Positions 46,188 to 58,420 of a stretch of 64,000 nt of DNA are shown in pieces. The number at the start of each line of letters is the position of its first letter. The first letter of the stretch is position 1. Position numbers and translations under genes: made by a program. Location of the stretch: positions 6,272,860-6,336,859 of the forward strand of contig CM060854.1 in the NCBI GenBank assembly GCA_030737835.1. Direction: 5' to 3'. Source of the stretch: Acorus gramineus (taxonomy: Eukaryota; Streptophyta; Magnoliopsida; Acorales; Acoraceae). The notes beneath the pieces were generated by a model that saw only the letters and a list, made by a program, of their open reading frames with translations, was not told where the DNA came from and ran no database searches.

Positions 46188-48859
46188 TCAAATGGAGGGC
46201 CTTTGGACAAAGTATCGGTAGGCGGCGACCTTCCGACGCCTCGAACCGGTGTTATCGATGGAGAGGACCATCTTGCCAGGCTCCCGGGAGGTGTAGGAGT
46301 TGTGGATCGGCTCATCGGAGGAGGTGATCCTCCTCGACTTCTCGATCGAGACAGTGTAGCCATCCTCAGCCAAGGGCATGTACTCGGCGCCGTAGTCCAG
46401 GTCCCATCCCCCCACCACTATGTCCCATGTTATGGTTGCTCCTTCCTGATGTGATCAATGGAAAATGAATGTAACATTATTTCCAAAATGCACTCATATA
46501 ATCAATGGTTGAAAAATTGGGGAAGAAATTGTTAGTGTTGTATTCAATCTATGATGCTTGTCATCTCATACGTGTAACATGAGTTTTGTGATAATTTTAG
46601 ACACGTGTCAGTCACTCATTGAAGATTGACAAACACTGATGAGATCCAATCAATGTTGGATCCTATCTCTGAAAGTCAATAGTTTATTATGCATCATAAT
46701 CACAAAGTTTGCTTACGGGAAATATTCATAACACTTCAATAAATATAAGTGTGCATTCAGAACAAAACTAAATTGTTATATTTATTCTGATCATTATTGT
46801 AAGAAATACATGTAAAAACTTCTATGTTGGTAGTGAAGATGGTGACAATTAGGGTTATCCCATTAAATGACGAAGAATGTAGTAAATTATTCAAATTGAG
46901 TAAAAAGTTGGTTTCTAAGGTACTAGATGCATTGTTCGGAAAATATGTTTAGTATGAAAGTTATCAAAAGTTCAGAATACTTTATGAATTTGCTATCAAA
47001 GCATAACTCATTATTCCCAAAATGTCCCATACACCCAAAATGTAATGTCCCATACATCCACATTGAAACTTTAGTGGACCAAGTTTTCAAATTGCAGCCT
47101 CATTATTTCACTGGCTCTATTCCCACCAAAACCATTCAAAAAACAAAGAAATAAGGGACCACTACACAGCATGTGCAAAAGAACATGCGCTTTATGGAGA
47201 ACAGATAACATAACAACCTTTGTTGATGATTAGTTAAAGAAAACGAGGTTTGTTTTGTAAAGATTGAAACTTTTTCAAGTTCAGATGATGAAGTGATGCA
47301 GCAATTCGAACACAGAAGAGGTGAAAAAAATGGTGATTGAATGATAACATTACCTCAATCCCTTCAATTTCAAGGTTAACTTTCTCACCGCCTTTCACCG
47401 TGAACTCCGATGCTGGTTTAGGCAGCCCGGCCTGCAAGTCGCCGGGTCGGCTCAGCCCACCGTGTTGAACCGGCACATACTCGGGCCTTATATACCTGTC
47501 AAGGACTCCAAATCATAAACTTGAAAGCAAAGACATACAAAAAACTCCGATGCTGGTTTAGGAGACTAAACATGAAAACCATTTCATATGTGAAGGAACA
47601 AAGAATTTGAACAATGACAAGCTACAATTGGAGTTGTAGTAGTTATGATTCTTTGACACCACTACCAAAGTTGTTTGACATTCAAATACAAACAAAAAAA
47701 ATTCAAATAAAAAACACACATTTCAAATTTTAAACCAAAAATTGGATCAATCAACACAATGATCTTGGTCTCAAAGTAGCATATTTAATTAGAAGTCCAT
47801 TTTTCAAGATTCCTTCATTTCTAAAAAAGAGCTCACACACGAAAGATCACAAGCAAAACAAAACAGAATTTAAAAGTTTGTGATTTTTTTTTTTTTTTTT
47901 TGTTTACTTGTACAGAGTCTCAGCCACAAAACCCTCCCTAGCAATGACAAACTTGCTCTTGGTCCTCTGTGTCAAGAAGGGGCTGAACATGGAGTACAGA
48001 ACACTAAAATACCAAGGCACATTGATAAAAATCTGCAACCACAAACAAACGCATTATAGCAATCAAAACATAGATCAAACCCCACCAAAACAAACTTCCA
48101 AAAGAAAATACAAAGCACCTTCTTTGCCACCAACTCTGGATAGTTGTCCTGAAACAGAGACAGTATCTGATTTGATGCCACCCTCAGTTCCCTCTTTGGC
48201 ATGTCCTTCAAATCAGTAACTTGTATGATTGAATTGACACCACCGGGCTTGAATTGAAGGAGACTGATCCCTCTCTCCAGAACCTGAACTCTCCACCTCA
48301 AAAACCTCCTCAGCTTCTCATCATCCCCAAAGATCCTCTCATACATTTCCTTGTCTTTGAACACCCCATAAGCATTGTAACACACAGGGTGACCCTCTCT
48401 GTCACAGCCATTCATGTACGCGACCACCCCTTCAAGTTCTTTGAACCCAAGGTCTTCATTGAGGATTGTGTCAGCTTTGAAGGAGTTTCTCCATTCGAGG
48501 CACTTGGAGAGCATGGAGAGCGAGTCCTGGACGTTGAAGTCCCTTGCACGGAGGAACTTGAGGAGGACCACGTCGGTCCGGTCGTCGGAGCCGGAAGAGG
48601 AGAGTGGGATTCCCCAGATTGATGAGTCTTGGAGGTTGGTGGAGGAGAGGAGGTTTTTGAGGTCTTGGAGGGATTTGCGCATGGAGGGCTTGAGGGAGGA
48701 GAGGAGGTAGGAATCCTCTTTAAAGGAAGGGGAGCGGAGGGTGGCAGCCTCCATGAGAGAGGTGACGAAGCTCTTCTTGAGGGGCTTGGGTGGTGATGGT
48801 GGTGGTGTTGGGAGTTTGGGTTCTTGGGGTTTGGTGAGTGGTGTTGGTGTTTGCTCCAT
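46188..48859 (-). CDS. PATL6: Patellin-6-like Sec14/CRAL-TRIO and GOLD domain protein, four exons
   Basis: Exons on the minus strand are 48859-48119, 48032-47908, 47495-47354 and 46445-46188, giving 421 aa. Patellins bind phosphoinositides and other lipids through the Sec14 domain and act in membrane traffic, cell-plate formation and plasma-membrane signalling. A proline-rich start (KLPTPPPSPPKP, about 15-26) is followed by the CRAL-TRIO N region (VVLLKFLRARDF, about 97-108), the Sec14 lipid-binding domain (FKPGGVNSIIQVTDLKDMPKRELRVASNQ and, across intron 1, LVAKK/IFINVPWYFSVLYSMFSPFL) and a GOLD domain from about 330 (KGGEKVNLEIEGIE/EGATITWDIVVGGWDLDYGAEY) to the end. The order, short N-terminus and sequence match Arabidopsis PATL6 (At3g51670) closely. 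The donor at the second exon splits a Lys codon (TACAA/G). Introns 2 (412 bp) and 3 (908 bp) contain no recognised element. Confidence 0.94.
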
Positions 48860-49194
48860 CTATGGAGGATTTTGAGAGATATCCAGATGAGAAGAGAGTG
48901 TTTTGAGAGGAACCCAGTTGAGGATTGATGAAGAAACCAAGAAAAATGTGTGTTTTTAGAGACAGATAGAGAGGGTATATGTGAGAAAGAAAGGATTTTG
49001 AAGAGACCCAGATGAGAATCTGAGTGAAAAAAACAGTGGAAAGAGAGATTCAACAAGAACCCATATGAGAACTGCAAAAGAAAACGAGGAACGCAATTGA
49101 ATGGGGGCTGCAAGAAAGAAAAAGATGGGGATTTTTGGGGATGGAAGAGTCTGGAGAGAGCTATAATGGGTATGTGTTGGAGATGGTGGTGTGG

Positions 49195-49200
49195 TTTATA
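49195..49200 (-). promoter_or_regulatory. Candidate TATA box of the patellin gene
   Basis: TATAAA on the minus strand in the context CACTATAAACCACACCACC. It implies a leader of roughly 300 nt; not otherwise supported. Confidence 0.35.
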
Positions 49201-49381
49201 GTGATTGAGTCTGGTTTGGTTTTCTTTGGTTGTTTATGTGTTGCAGGGGTTGTATCGGGCAGAGGGAATGAGAGAGGGGAAAAGAGAGACAGCGATGGCA
49301 GAAGCAGAGACAGAGAGAGAAAGTGGTGCACAAATTATTGATGTCGGAGAGGTTTTGATTTTAGATTGAAACATGCAACAA

Positions 49382-49401
49382 TCTCTCTCTCTCTCTCTCT
49401 C
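49382..49401. repeat. (CT)n microsatellite
   Basis: Ten CT units upstream of the patellin gene, followed by T-rich runs. Confidence 0.85.
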
Positions 49402-50404
49402 CTTCTTTTTTTTTTTCTTTTTTTTTTATTTAAAAAAAAAGAGAGCTTTGAATTTGTATTGAATTTGAGCGGCGGCTTGTTCACGGGTACATCAGAAGCA
49501 TTATATATATTGTGCGAGAAGAAATGCAATCGAGGTTTTTTTTTATTTATAAAATCAAAATATTATTGGTCACTTCGAATGAAATTTAGATCAAACCATA
49601 CATTTGAGGGTACGTATGTTTGGTGGCATAAGTGGAAAATTTATTTTACATGAATGTTAGGATTTAAAATTGATTATACAAAAAAAAAAAAAAACTATCT
49701 CCCAACTTTTAGAAAAGAGAGTTTTTGAATACTATTAACTTGAACTGTATACAGGAAGTTACCTTAGTTTTTCTATTTTATTGTACAATTATAAAATGCA
49801 GTTTTTTTTGTAAACACAAAAATTGTTCAATTGAGTAACCAAACGCATTCTTAATTAATTAGGATTGAAGGAGGACAATGTATCTTCTCCAAGGGCTCAG
49901 AAGCAATATCCCAAAAAAACAAATGTAATGATAGTTTTATAATTATCTAAATAATCATATATCCGACCATATATATTCTATCATGAGTGAGAAAAATATA
50001 TATTTTATTATGAGTTAAAGTTTATCAATTCATTGAAAAAAGCATTATTGTTTAAGTAAAAGAGTTATGTATCTCTTAAAATCTATAATTCAGAAAAACA
50101 GAAGAAGAAGAAAAATATTTTTTTGATCTCCATAAAAATAAACAACTTTTACATGACAATTGACAACATAAATCTCTTTTTTTTACATGGTCATTTTTGT
50201 TTCATAATCTTTATTTACAACCCTTTACGTATGTACAATCAAATAAATGTTTTATTTTGTCCCCAACGGCTTCATCTGTGTGGCAAGGATGCCCTGATTC
50301 AGTCCTCGATGATGTCAGGGTGAATAAAAATGATTTACAGAATTACAGCCCTCTTGGGTTGGTTTACTATGGGCTTAACTCACCTGATTAAGTTGGGCCT
50401 CTAA

Positions 50405-50784
50405 GAGCATCTTTAATGAAAATGTTAATTAATTAAGATGTTAAAGTGTAATGTCAATACTTTATCATTCAACTAGACACTTATTTATTAAATTATTATT
50501 TAATTGGTTATTGTTACTCCAATGGACTAGCTAAATAACTAGTCAAAATAACAGTGGGCTCACCTTTCCACCCACCCAAACATAATATTTTTTTAAATAT
50601 TTTAAATGATGGGGACCACATTTGATTGGCTAAAGCACTAGCCACAGTAAACACTTCTCTTAACATATGACAGACGAGGCCCACATTTAGCTTACCCTTA
50701 ACACTTCCATTGAAGCACAATTTTTACATGTTTTCTAAAAATCTAACATTAACTAGTGAGTTAACATGTCCATTGAAGATGCTC
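50405..50784. mobile_element. Tourist-like (PIF/Harbinger) MITE
   Basis: TIRs GAGCATCTTTAATGAAAATG (left) and, inverted from the right, GAGCATCTTCAATGGACATG. Flanked by TAA at 50402-50404 and 50785-50787. It is 380 bp and noncoding. It shares the GAGCATC terminus with the element at 62564-63184. Confidence 0.8.
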
Positions 50785-51250
50785 TAAACTCCATACTAAT
50801 TACAGACTAGATTAGTTCATGTATGCATGTGAGAACTCTATCGCCCTATTCGGGCCTATGTACACAAAAATAAATAAATAAATTATTATATTTATAAATA
50901 AATATAATATACATCATTCATCATTCATTGATGAGTATTGTGAGTGCATGAGCATGAGGTAAAATGTAGCGGTGAAAGTATAAATGTGGGGGGTCGGTGT
51001 TGGGAAATCTCAAGACCAATTGCACACGCCGGTCATGTTTTTCTTCAGTAATTATTTACCTTCTCCGCCACCGCTCATACCTGTTCCCTTTTTTCGTGGA
51101 CCCCACCTCCATTTCTCTTCTTCCTTTTTGTTTTTTTATTATACTCTCTCTCATCCCATTCAAAATTTTGAAATTTTAAATGGGAGGATTTCAGGGTAAA
51201 GGTCCTTTGATCCACTTTTCATTTGCAAAACAATCCCCAAACAATAATAA
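50785..51250. other. Intergenic DNA, no gene seen
   Basis: Mixed sequence with a CT-rich part (51040-51160). The 60-71-aa frames there have no family resemblance. Confidence 0.45.
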
Positions 51251-51580
51251 TATTAAATAAAGGGTTTTACATATATACCCTTAACATAATCTAATTTTGT
51301 TATTGTTTTCAAAAATACCCCTCAAAATGACTTAATTTGTACATAATATTAAAAAAGAGTTTTACATATATACCCCTAAAATCATTTAATTTTGTTGTTG
51401 TTTTTAGAAATACCCCTCAAAATGACTGTACATAAATGCTCTTTTGAGAGATAAATATCCCTCAAAAGGGTATGGGTGCATAATTTAATCATATTTAAGG
51501 GGGTATTAATAGTAATACAGTTTTAAAGAGATATTTTGATAATGTCTTTTTAAGGGGTATATATACAAAAATCTCTACAA
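51251..51580. repeat. Tandemly duplicated repeat with weak terminal invert
   Basis: Units at 51251-51344 and 51347-51434 share GGGTTTTACATATATACCC-type starts and AATACCCCTCAAAATGAC ends. At about 51552-51576 an inverted match to the start (AGGGGTATATATACAAAAAT) suggests a degenerate foldback element. Noncoding. Confidence 0.6.
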
Positions 51581-51959
51581 AACCTGATTATGTTTCTTGA
51601 AAAAAAGGGACAATGTTAAGAATAATACTTTGCTCAACTTGCTTTTGATATTGACCATTGTTACTAACATAGTTTCAACGAGATATATGCATGGCCTATG
51701 AAGTATATACTTCTTAAAAAATTTATCATATTTTTTAAAATAGATTCGTAAAATTTATTTAAATATATATTTTATCTTTTATAAAAATATAAATTTGTTA
51801 GATGAGATATATTATTTGAAAAAAATTAAAATATGTCTGAACTGTAGGTGAAGCTGTAAGCAAGACTGTCTAACATTTTCCTTTAACATTTTCCTTTAAT
51901 CTTTTGATGGTATGTGCTTCATGAAACATGTTAAGCTAAGTGGAATTATTATGTGGGAA

Positions 51960-52222
51960 AATGATACATCCAACCCCCATTACAATCTCAACTACAGTCC
52001 ACATCAATCTTTTTTTTGTTTAATCATATACTCTCCAAATAAAGAATATGATATTGTATAAAATGAAATATATACTGAAATGCATTAGCGTATTTTTTTA
52101 ATTAAAAGAATGATAATTTTTTTTGTGTCGTAGTAGATAGAATCTTATACACTATAATAATGTGGTATATACTACATTATCACAACGTATGAAACTATAA
52201 AATGGACTGAGTATATCAGAGC
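51960..52222 (+). repeat. Dispersed AT-rich repeat family, copy B
   Basis: Starts ATGATACATCCAACCCCCAT and ends GGACTGAGTATATC; collinear with copy A at 33638-33906 (shared CATATACTCTCCAA, ATACTGAAATGCATTAG, ATACACTATAATAATG). Confidence 0.55.
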
Positions 52223-55200
52223 TAATAAAATGCAGTCATCCAACTTTGTGTTTTTATCATTATTCCTTTTCTTTATTTGTATTCTAATCTGATTGATTAA
52301 TTTGATGATCATTATCATTTGATTGGAACCGTTGATTTGGTTTCCCTTGTTTCTTTTTCTTTGACTTCGTATATTTGAAGTGCTTACCAAGAGTCACTTC
52401 CCTACCCAATGGACATTCAAAGTGCCTTCCCAACGTCTCTCAATCCCAATCCATATATATATATATATAGGGTGGGTATATGTGCAAAAATTGAATATGG
52501 GGGGAAAATATTTATTGTCACACAAGTCATAACAGCTAAACTCACATCATTCACATCACATGCGTACCTCCTCTCATGCCTCTCATAGTCTCATTAGTAT
52601 AATTTATTATTAGAAAAGGCGATTTAGTATTTAAAAATGCATATTTGGAACAGATGCACCAGTCCCCACTTTGGATAAATTTATCCTTCCTTTTGTGTTG
52701 TATTATCAGACACAACAAATTTTAAAATGAATGTAAAAGTGTTTTCTAAAGTAAGCCCCAAAATGATCCTTTAATTTATACATGAACAGCTCATCTGATG
52801 AACACCCCCCCCCCCCAAAATAAATAAATAAATAAAAATAAATATGTGCGTATGTGTGTGTTCTTAACTATTACCAATTAGTGATGGAATGAATTCCAAT
52901 TAAAATTATTTGATAATAATCTTTTTTTTTTTTTTTTGAAGAATGGGCTTCTCATGATTTAATCAATGGGCTTTTTTTCATAGAGATGAGAGGTGCTTAT
53001 TGACTTAACCAAATCTCGGTTTACAATTTTATAATCTTGAAATTAAATGAAATTTAAACTATACCATAACATGATACTTATATACTATGCAATAATTAAC
53101 TAAAATGAGCTGTTAGGTTCTTTTCAATAATGAAATTTTATTATTCGAGGTCATGAACCGGTTACAAGCAAGTCGTGTACTTATAGTGAATGTGTTTATT
53201 GTAGAAAACAGTATAGGGAATAGGGAGTGTTTATTGTAGAAAACAGTATAGGGAATATGGAAGATGATTGAGTTTGAGACGCGAAGATTGCTATTCTTAA
53301 AGTGATAATTATCCCCCACTCAAAAAAAGTTTGCTAAGAGGTTCAAGCAATTCACTTCCAGAATACAACAAACCCATAGAGTTCTGCAGATAGCAATTCT
53401 GAAGAACCTTCACAACACTCTAAAATTGATTTTTTGTTCTGATGATTAATATGTTCAATTAACAGGTTTATATAGTGCTTGAAGGGTTGCTTTTGCAACC
53501 TTATAAAAATTCAGTTATTGGTTAACAAGAGAAAAAGTGTTTGTTGGTTGGAGAGTTTTCTGAAGGGATGCATACCGAGAAGAAATTCTTGCCTACCCAG
53601 TTCAAAATTTGAAAGAAAAAGTCAGTAAAAATAATGTGCCAAAATACATAAGTGCTAAGTGCACCTAATAATACACCTAAGTGCGAACGTGGGCGCATGG
53701 GCGCTTACACGCGTAAGTGTGTATAGACCACTTTTTCCTTTGTCTTTTCTAGACACCACCCTCTCTCTTATCTTTGAAGTCGTACTGAGCACAATTTCTT
53801 CCAAGTCCAAGTATGATTTGAAAAATTCTTTTTCCATTTTCAATGTAGGACCATGTTTTAAGTCTCTCAAAGTCTCCAACCTTTTATGATCTATTCAACA
53901 TTTATCACATATATTATTATGTGACGCATTCTCAAATTTAAGAATAAAGATACATCCAACACCATTTAGCTTTAGTTTTACGAATAAAAGATGAAAAGGG
54001 AAAAGTGGAGTCCTCCGCATATGTTCACACAAAAAATATATTAAGTAATTTTACATATTTTTCTAAGATCAATTTATTAATATTGGATCTAGATGTTGAA
54101 TTATGTTAACTAATTTTCTAAAATATAGACAATTAGAGTCAAATTTGATTGAGTTTAAGAAATTAACTTTTGGAGGGCTATACTCCATCTTATTAGTTAG
54201 AATAGGATTAACTTGATCAATTATCCAAAATATATTTGTATTTGTATCCAAAAAAAATTGTAGATATTCAAATATGTAGTGTGTGAACATAGTTTATTAC
54301 ATTCTCTTTAAAAAACTGAATCTCATCGTAAAATTATTGTTCGTGAAATTGTAATATAGAATAAAATATTTCTAAGATTTTGAGGAGCAAGCACCTAAGT
54401 AATTAGGCTGCTGTGCAGATGTCTCACTCTCTTTTGGGTAGATTCAAACCCTCATTAGTTTGAACATTCCAGTAAACATTTTTTTGCATTATCTTTTACA
54501 GAGTAAAACCAGTCTAGCTGAAGGACTGTGTAATCTCACACCTAACTTCACAAGTGGTTGAGCTCATTGAGCCCCCCAAAAGAACACTTTCTAGGTCAAA
54601 ATTTTCACTCTTTATTTCTTTGTGTTTAATTGATGTGTTTGTTTGATGTGATGGAGAGACCCCTTGGATTCATTAATATAATATAATAAATAAGATTTAG
54701 TGTTCATGCATGCATGTTTTTAGTATTACAACATGCGATGATTCGTGCAAGATTCATCCAATATTAATGGTTATCCATGCATAGTAGGTTATCATGTATA
54801 TGAATTAATAAAACACTCCTCACTTTACTCGATTACATGAACACCCACTTAAATACATGAATATGAATTTCATGTACCATAAGTAATAAGTAAATGAAAC
54901 AAAATGTATACCACATCAAACACGTGAGAAGTACTTCAATTCCTATAAGTATTCGGAAACACATTTGAAAAATAAGATTTTGAATAAAGTGGTTTAAATA
55001 GACTTGATTATTGAATAACACATTTTTTGCTTTTTTTTTAAAAGCAACATTTTGTATTAAAAGCTGTAAGTAATTTTTAAATTAAGCATGCTTTTTAAAA
55101 TGCGTTTGATAACACTTTTCAGCTTCCTGCTTAATTAAAAGCAGAATCATGTTTATTAAGCGTTACCAAATGCCCCATAAAATTAAAATGCTTCAACAAT

Positions 55201-55236
55201 TACATATGTTTTTGTAATGTACAATTCAACTCACAT
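52223..55236. other. AT-rich intergenic DNA, no gene recognised
   Basis: Contains a C-run near 52805-52818, (AATA)n beside it, and a 35-bp-spaced direct duplication at 53192-53257. The GC-richer stretch at 53680-53720 is too short to assign. A possible SINE-like GATTCAAACCCTC occurs at about 54442-54454, but its A box is unclear. No protein-coding gene was recognised. Confidence 0.4.
53192..53257. repeat. Two-copy 35-bp direct repeat
   Basis: GTGTTTATTGTAGAAAACAG plus GTATAGGGAATA-type sequence is repeated with starts at 53192 and 53227; the copies are identical over about 31 bases. Confidence 0.85.
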
Positions 55237-55239
55237 GAT

Positions 55240-56500
55240 TAATAATAGGATTAAAGACATCTAAGTCCTTGTAAACATACATAAACCCATATAAGTCCTT
55301 GCAAACTTTTATGGGACATACATGCCCTTTAAACTGTTATGATTAGCTAATTTAGTCATTGAATTAAATTTTCTTCCAATTTAACAGAATATTCCTAAAA
55401 TATTCCATCCATATGAAACTAAACACCCATATGAGTCCCTGAAAACATTAAAAAAGATGTATAGGTCATTTTTAAATGACTAATTTGTCCTTCAGCCCAT
55501 TTTCACTTTTCTTCTCTTTTAACATTCATCTTTCGCATTCCTTTCCCTTTCTTTAACCTCTTCTTATCTATTTATTGTGTAATAAAATGATATTTCTATG
55601 TTATTTAATATACCATATATATTAATAATCATTTTATGTTTCATAACATGAATAGTAATTTCTCATTTTTTTTTTATTCTTTCTATATAAGTATGATTAG
55701 AAATAACATAAAATGATTATATTAAATACATAAATCATGCTGCCGAAGCATGATATATAGGATGTTAAATACATAGAGCACAACCAGATAATTCTTTGAC
55801 CAAATTATTGAATAATTGTGAAATACATATAATATCACATAAGAGGATTTTGCATCTTCCAATGCTTTTTGCATACACATACACAATTTATTTTTGAAAA
55901 AAAAATAAATTAAACCTTAGAAATAGAGGCTGAGAAACGTCAACAACGTGATGCTTGACGGGGATCCGATCTCTTCCACCGACAGCCTCGTCACCGTCGT
56001 CCAGAACCCACATATGAGTTTTAAATCATACGAAATGCACATAAAAATAACATATGCGGCGGAGAACAATATGTGATGCAGAGTGGTCGATTAGGGTTTT
56101 TTTTTATTTATAAAGAAGATTATTTTATCTATGATCCGGTTTTAATCTAAATATTTAGATTTGAGACTGATCAAATCCAATAAATAATATGTAAAGAATA
56201 TAAGAACAAATTAGAATGCATTAAAGGTTGGAAAAAACTTTGTGAGGATGACCTGTGACTCAGACGGAAACTCTTTTCCTTGTAAGCTTCAAGAGAAATC
56301 ACAATAGAGATGTATTTAGGTTTAGAGGGTATAATAGTCAAATTACACCCATAGTTAATTCTAACCCTAGGTGAGTTAATAGAAAATGATATTTTTTTGT
56401 GTTTGTAGGGACATGTATGTTCTACCCCAAGTTTACAAGAATTTATGTGGGTTTATAAGTGTTTGTAGAGACTTAGATGTTTTTAATCCTTAATCATAAT
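55240..56500. mobile_element. Long-TIR MULE-like element carrying a GC-rich internal segment
   Basis: The left arm (GGATTAAAGACATCTAAGTC, AACCCATATAAGTCCTTGCA, GGGACATACATGCCC) recurs inverted at the right (GGATTAAAAACATCTAAGTC, AACCCACATAAATTCTTGTA, AGAACATACATGTCCC when read from the right end). TIR length is at least about 90 bp. Exact ends and TSD are not settled. The middle (55925-56030) is an abrupt GC-rich, coding-like stretch unlike the rest. No transposase. Confidence 0.65.
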
Positions 56501-58044
56501 ATAAAATTTTTAAAAAACCATTTTATTCTCTTTATATTAATGTGTAAAGGAGATAAGAAATCATGGAATTTCAATTTCAATTTTTTTATTTCTTCATAGA
56601 ACATTTGAAAATAGTTTAGATGATTTAGTTGCTTTTGCTTGTCGTTAAACATCCAAAATTTTAAATGTTATTTAATTGAAAAGAATAATAAGTTTTTCAA
56701 AGTATAAATGCCAAAATTTCATTAAATTTTTTTTTTTAACCGTTTGATTACACGTTTAGGTGTGATTCTACTTTTTGAAAAGTTAAAATCGTGCAGTCAA
56801 ACAGGATAATTTTTTAAAAAATCAGAAACTGGATTCCTCGTAATTTTTCCCCTCGCTTTTTGGTCGGAATCGATTTTTTGAATTGAAAAACAATTTTCTC
56901 TGTCAAATATAAATTGCTTTTAAATATTGATTTCTGAATTAGAAAAAAAAGCATTCCAATGAAAGTCAATGTTAAACTTATCTTAAAAAACAACTTTATT
57001 TTAAAAATTATTTTTCAATCTATAATCTATGTTTTTTAAATGACCCTAAGGCATCAAATTGGATTTCCAAAATCATCACCGTGGTACCTGACACGATTAC
57101 CCATTTAATTATTAAAAAAATCTATAGAAAAATTCAATTATTGGTATATGGAATCCCCTCTGTTTGAAAACCGAGTCATCAAGACACGTAGGCAGATCCG
57201 TTTAACGTAAGAGAAATCTGGCTGTGGAACAGCAGACCCAGTACATGACAGGGTAAGGCATAGTGTTGTGTGTGAACTGATTTTCTGGTGAGTGCACTGT
57301 ACGGTCAGATTGAATGGGGTTTCGTGTGAAAGTGACATCGTATCGTATCGTTTGGAGTTGAAGAAACAAAGTAAAAAAAAAAAACATAACCTGACAAATG
57401 TTTTTACCTCTGATGATGATTAAAGGAAGGTCTCTCTTACTCTGTAAGAGAGAGAGAGAGATTGTGTACGGTATGTCATATTGGGGTGGTGAGATTGATT
57501 TGATTGATGGATTAGATGTTTGTGTTTTCAATTATATAAAAATTTAAGATAAAAGAGTGGGGGGGAGATTTCTCGTTGACTGTCAGGACCACAATCTTAA
57601 AATAATAATAATAATAATAATAAAACAATAATAAATTTTATTGTAGAATTTATAAAAATAATGATGTTAGTAACAGGGAATTTTTTTCCCAGTGGATTAT
57701 ATGCTCCATGATGGAACTCATGGAAGTGTATAGCAACTGGTGTATGTCAAAGCTGATTAATAAGTGTATCCACTATACATTGCTCTTTCTTTTGAAAATG
57801 AGACGTCTAGTCTTGGATGCAATCCTATATCTGTACCTATAATAATTATTTTTTTTAAATGTTCATTCATCTATTGAAATATATAGCTGCTATAAAAATT
57901 GAAGTGTACACTAAAATATGTTAATAAAAAAAATTCTTTGAAAAAATTGCTTTTTTTAAAAAAAATTGCACAATATAATAGTGTAGTATACACGTATCGT
58001 GCTATCATGACATATGTGGCTTTGGGAACCGTTTTTGGGCGTTG
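56501..58044. other. AT-rich intergenic DNA, no gene seen
   Basis: AT-rich spacer. An (AAT)n microsatellite lies at 57600-57624. The 109-aa minus-strand frame at 57202-57531 has no domain or intron-flanking support and I do not call it. A partial relative of the dispersed family lies near 57880-58040. Confidence 0.45.
57600..57624. repeat. (AAT)n microsatellite
   Basis: About eight AAT/ATA trinucleotide units in intergenic DNA. Confidence 0.85.
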
Positions 58045-58255
58045 ATACATTCAGTCCGTTTTGTAGTTTAGTCTGCAGCCTCATACACTATGATAGTGTC
58101 ATATAGTGTCTAGAGTTCTAACATATTGTATAATGTAAATTTATTTTTTTTATTTTTTCAAAAATGAAAAGATGCATTATTGTATGTCAGTATATATTTT
58201 ATTTCGTATAAAAGTATGCATTTCAATTAGAGACTATGATTTTTTTTACAAAAGA
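58045..58255 (-). repeat. Dispersed AT-rich repeat family, copy C (inverted)
   Basis: Read on the minus strand this follows copies A and B: CATAGTCTCTAATTGAAATGCATACTTTTATA-type start through TACACTATGATAG to AAACGGACTGAATGTATC. Its 3' side is expanded into the tandem array at 58187-58420. Confidence 0.5.
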
Positions 58256-58420
58256 AAAAAGAAAAAAAGGGTATCTCAGTATGTATTTTATTTCGTATAA
58301 AAGTATACATTTCAATGAGAGACTTTATGAATTTTTTTTAAAAAATATCTCAGTATATACTTTAATTTGTATAAAAGTATATATTTCAGTGAGAGACTGT
58401 ATGACTTTTTGGAAAAAAGA
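58187..58420. repeat. Three-unit tandem repeat derived from the dispersed family
   Basis: Units start at 58187, 58276 and 58350 with TCAGTATRTA, continue TCGTATAAAAGTAT and end GAGAGACT plus T/A-rich linker. Unit length is about 74-89 bp. Confidence 0.75.

Larger units (their letters stand above)
48860..50404. promoter_or_regulatory. 5' leader and upstream region of the patellin gene
   Basis: The transcript strand is pyrimidine-rich from 48860 to about 49330, typical of a leader. A TATAAA (complement of 49195-49200, context CACTATAAACCACACC) lies about 335 bp upstream of the start codon, and a CT run is at 49382-49401. Beyond about 49430 the DNA is AT-rich with no gene. Confidence 0.4.

Noticed and set aside
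53655-53879. 74-aa minus-strand frame near a GC-richer patch
   Set aside because: No family resemblance; the patch is too short and unsupported by splice sites or codon bias.
54430-54600. Possible SINE or tRNA-like B box (GATTCAAACCCTC)
   Set aside because: No convincing A box or cloverleaf could be paired with it in either orientation.
57202-57531. 109-aa minus-strand frame as a small gene
   Set aside because: No domain, signal or codon bias; one of several chance frames in AT-rich DNA.
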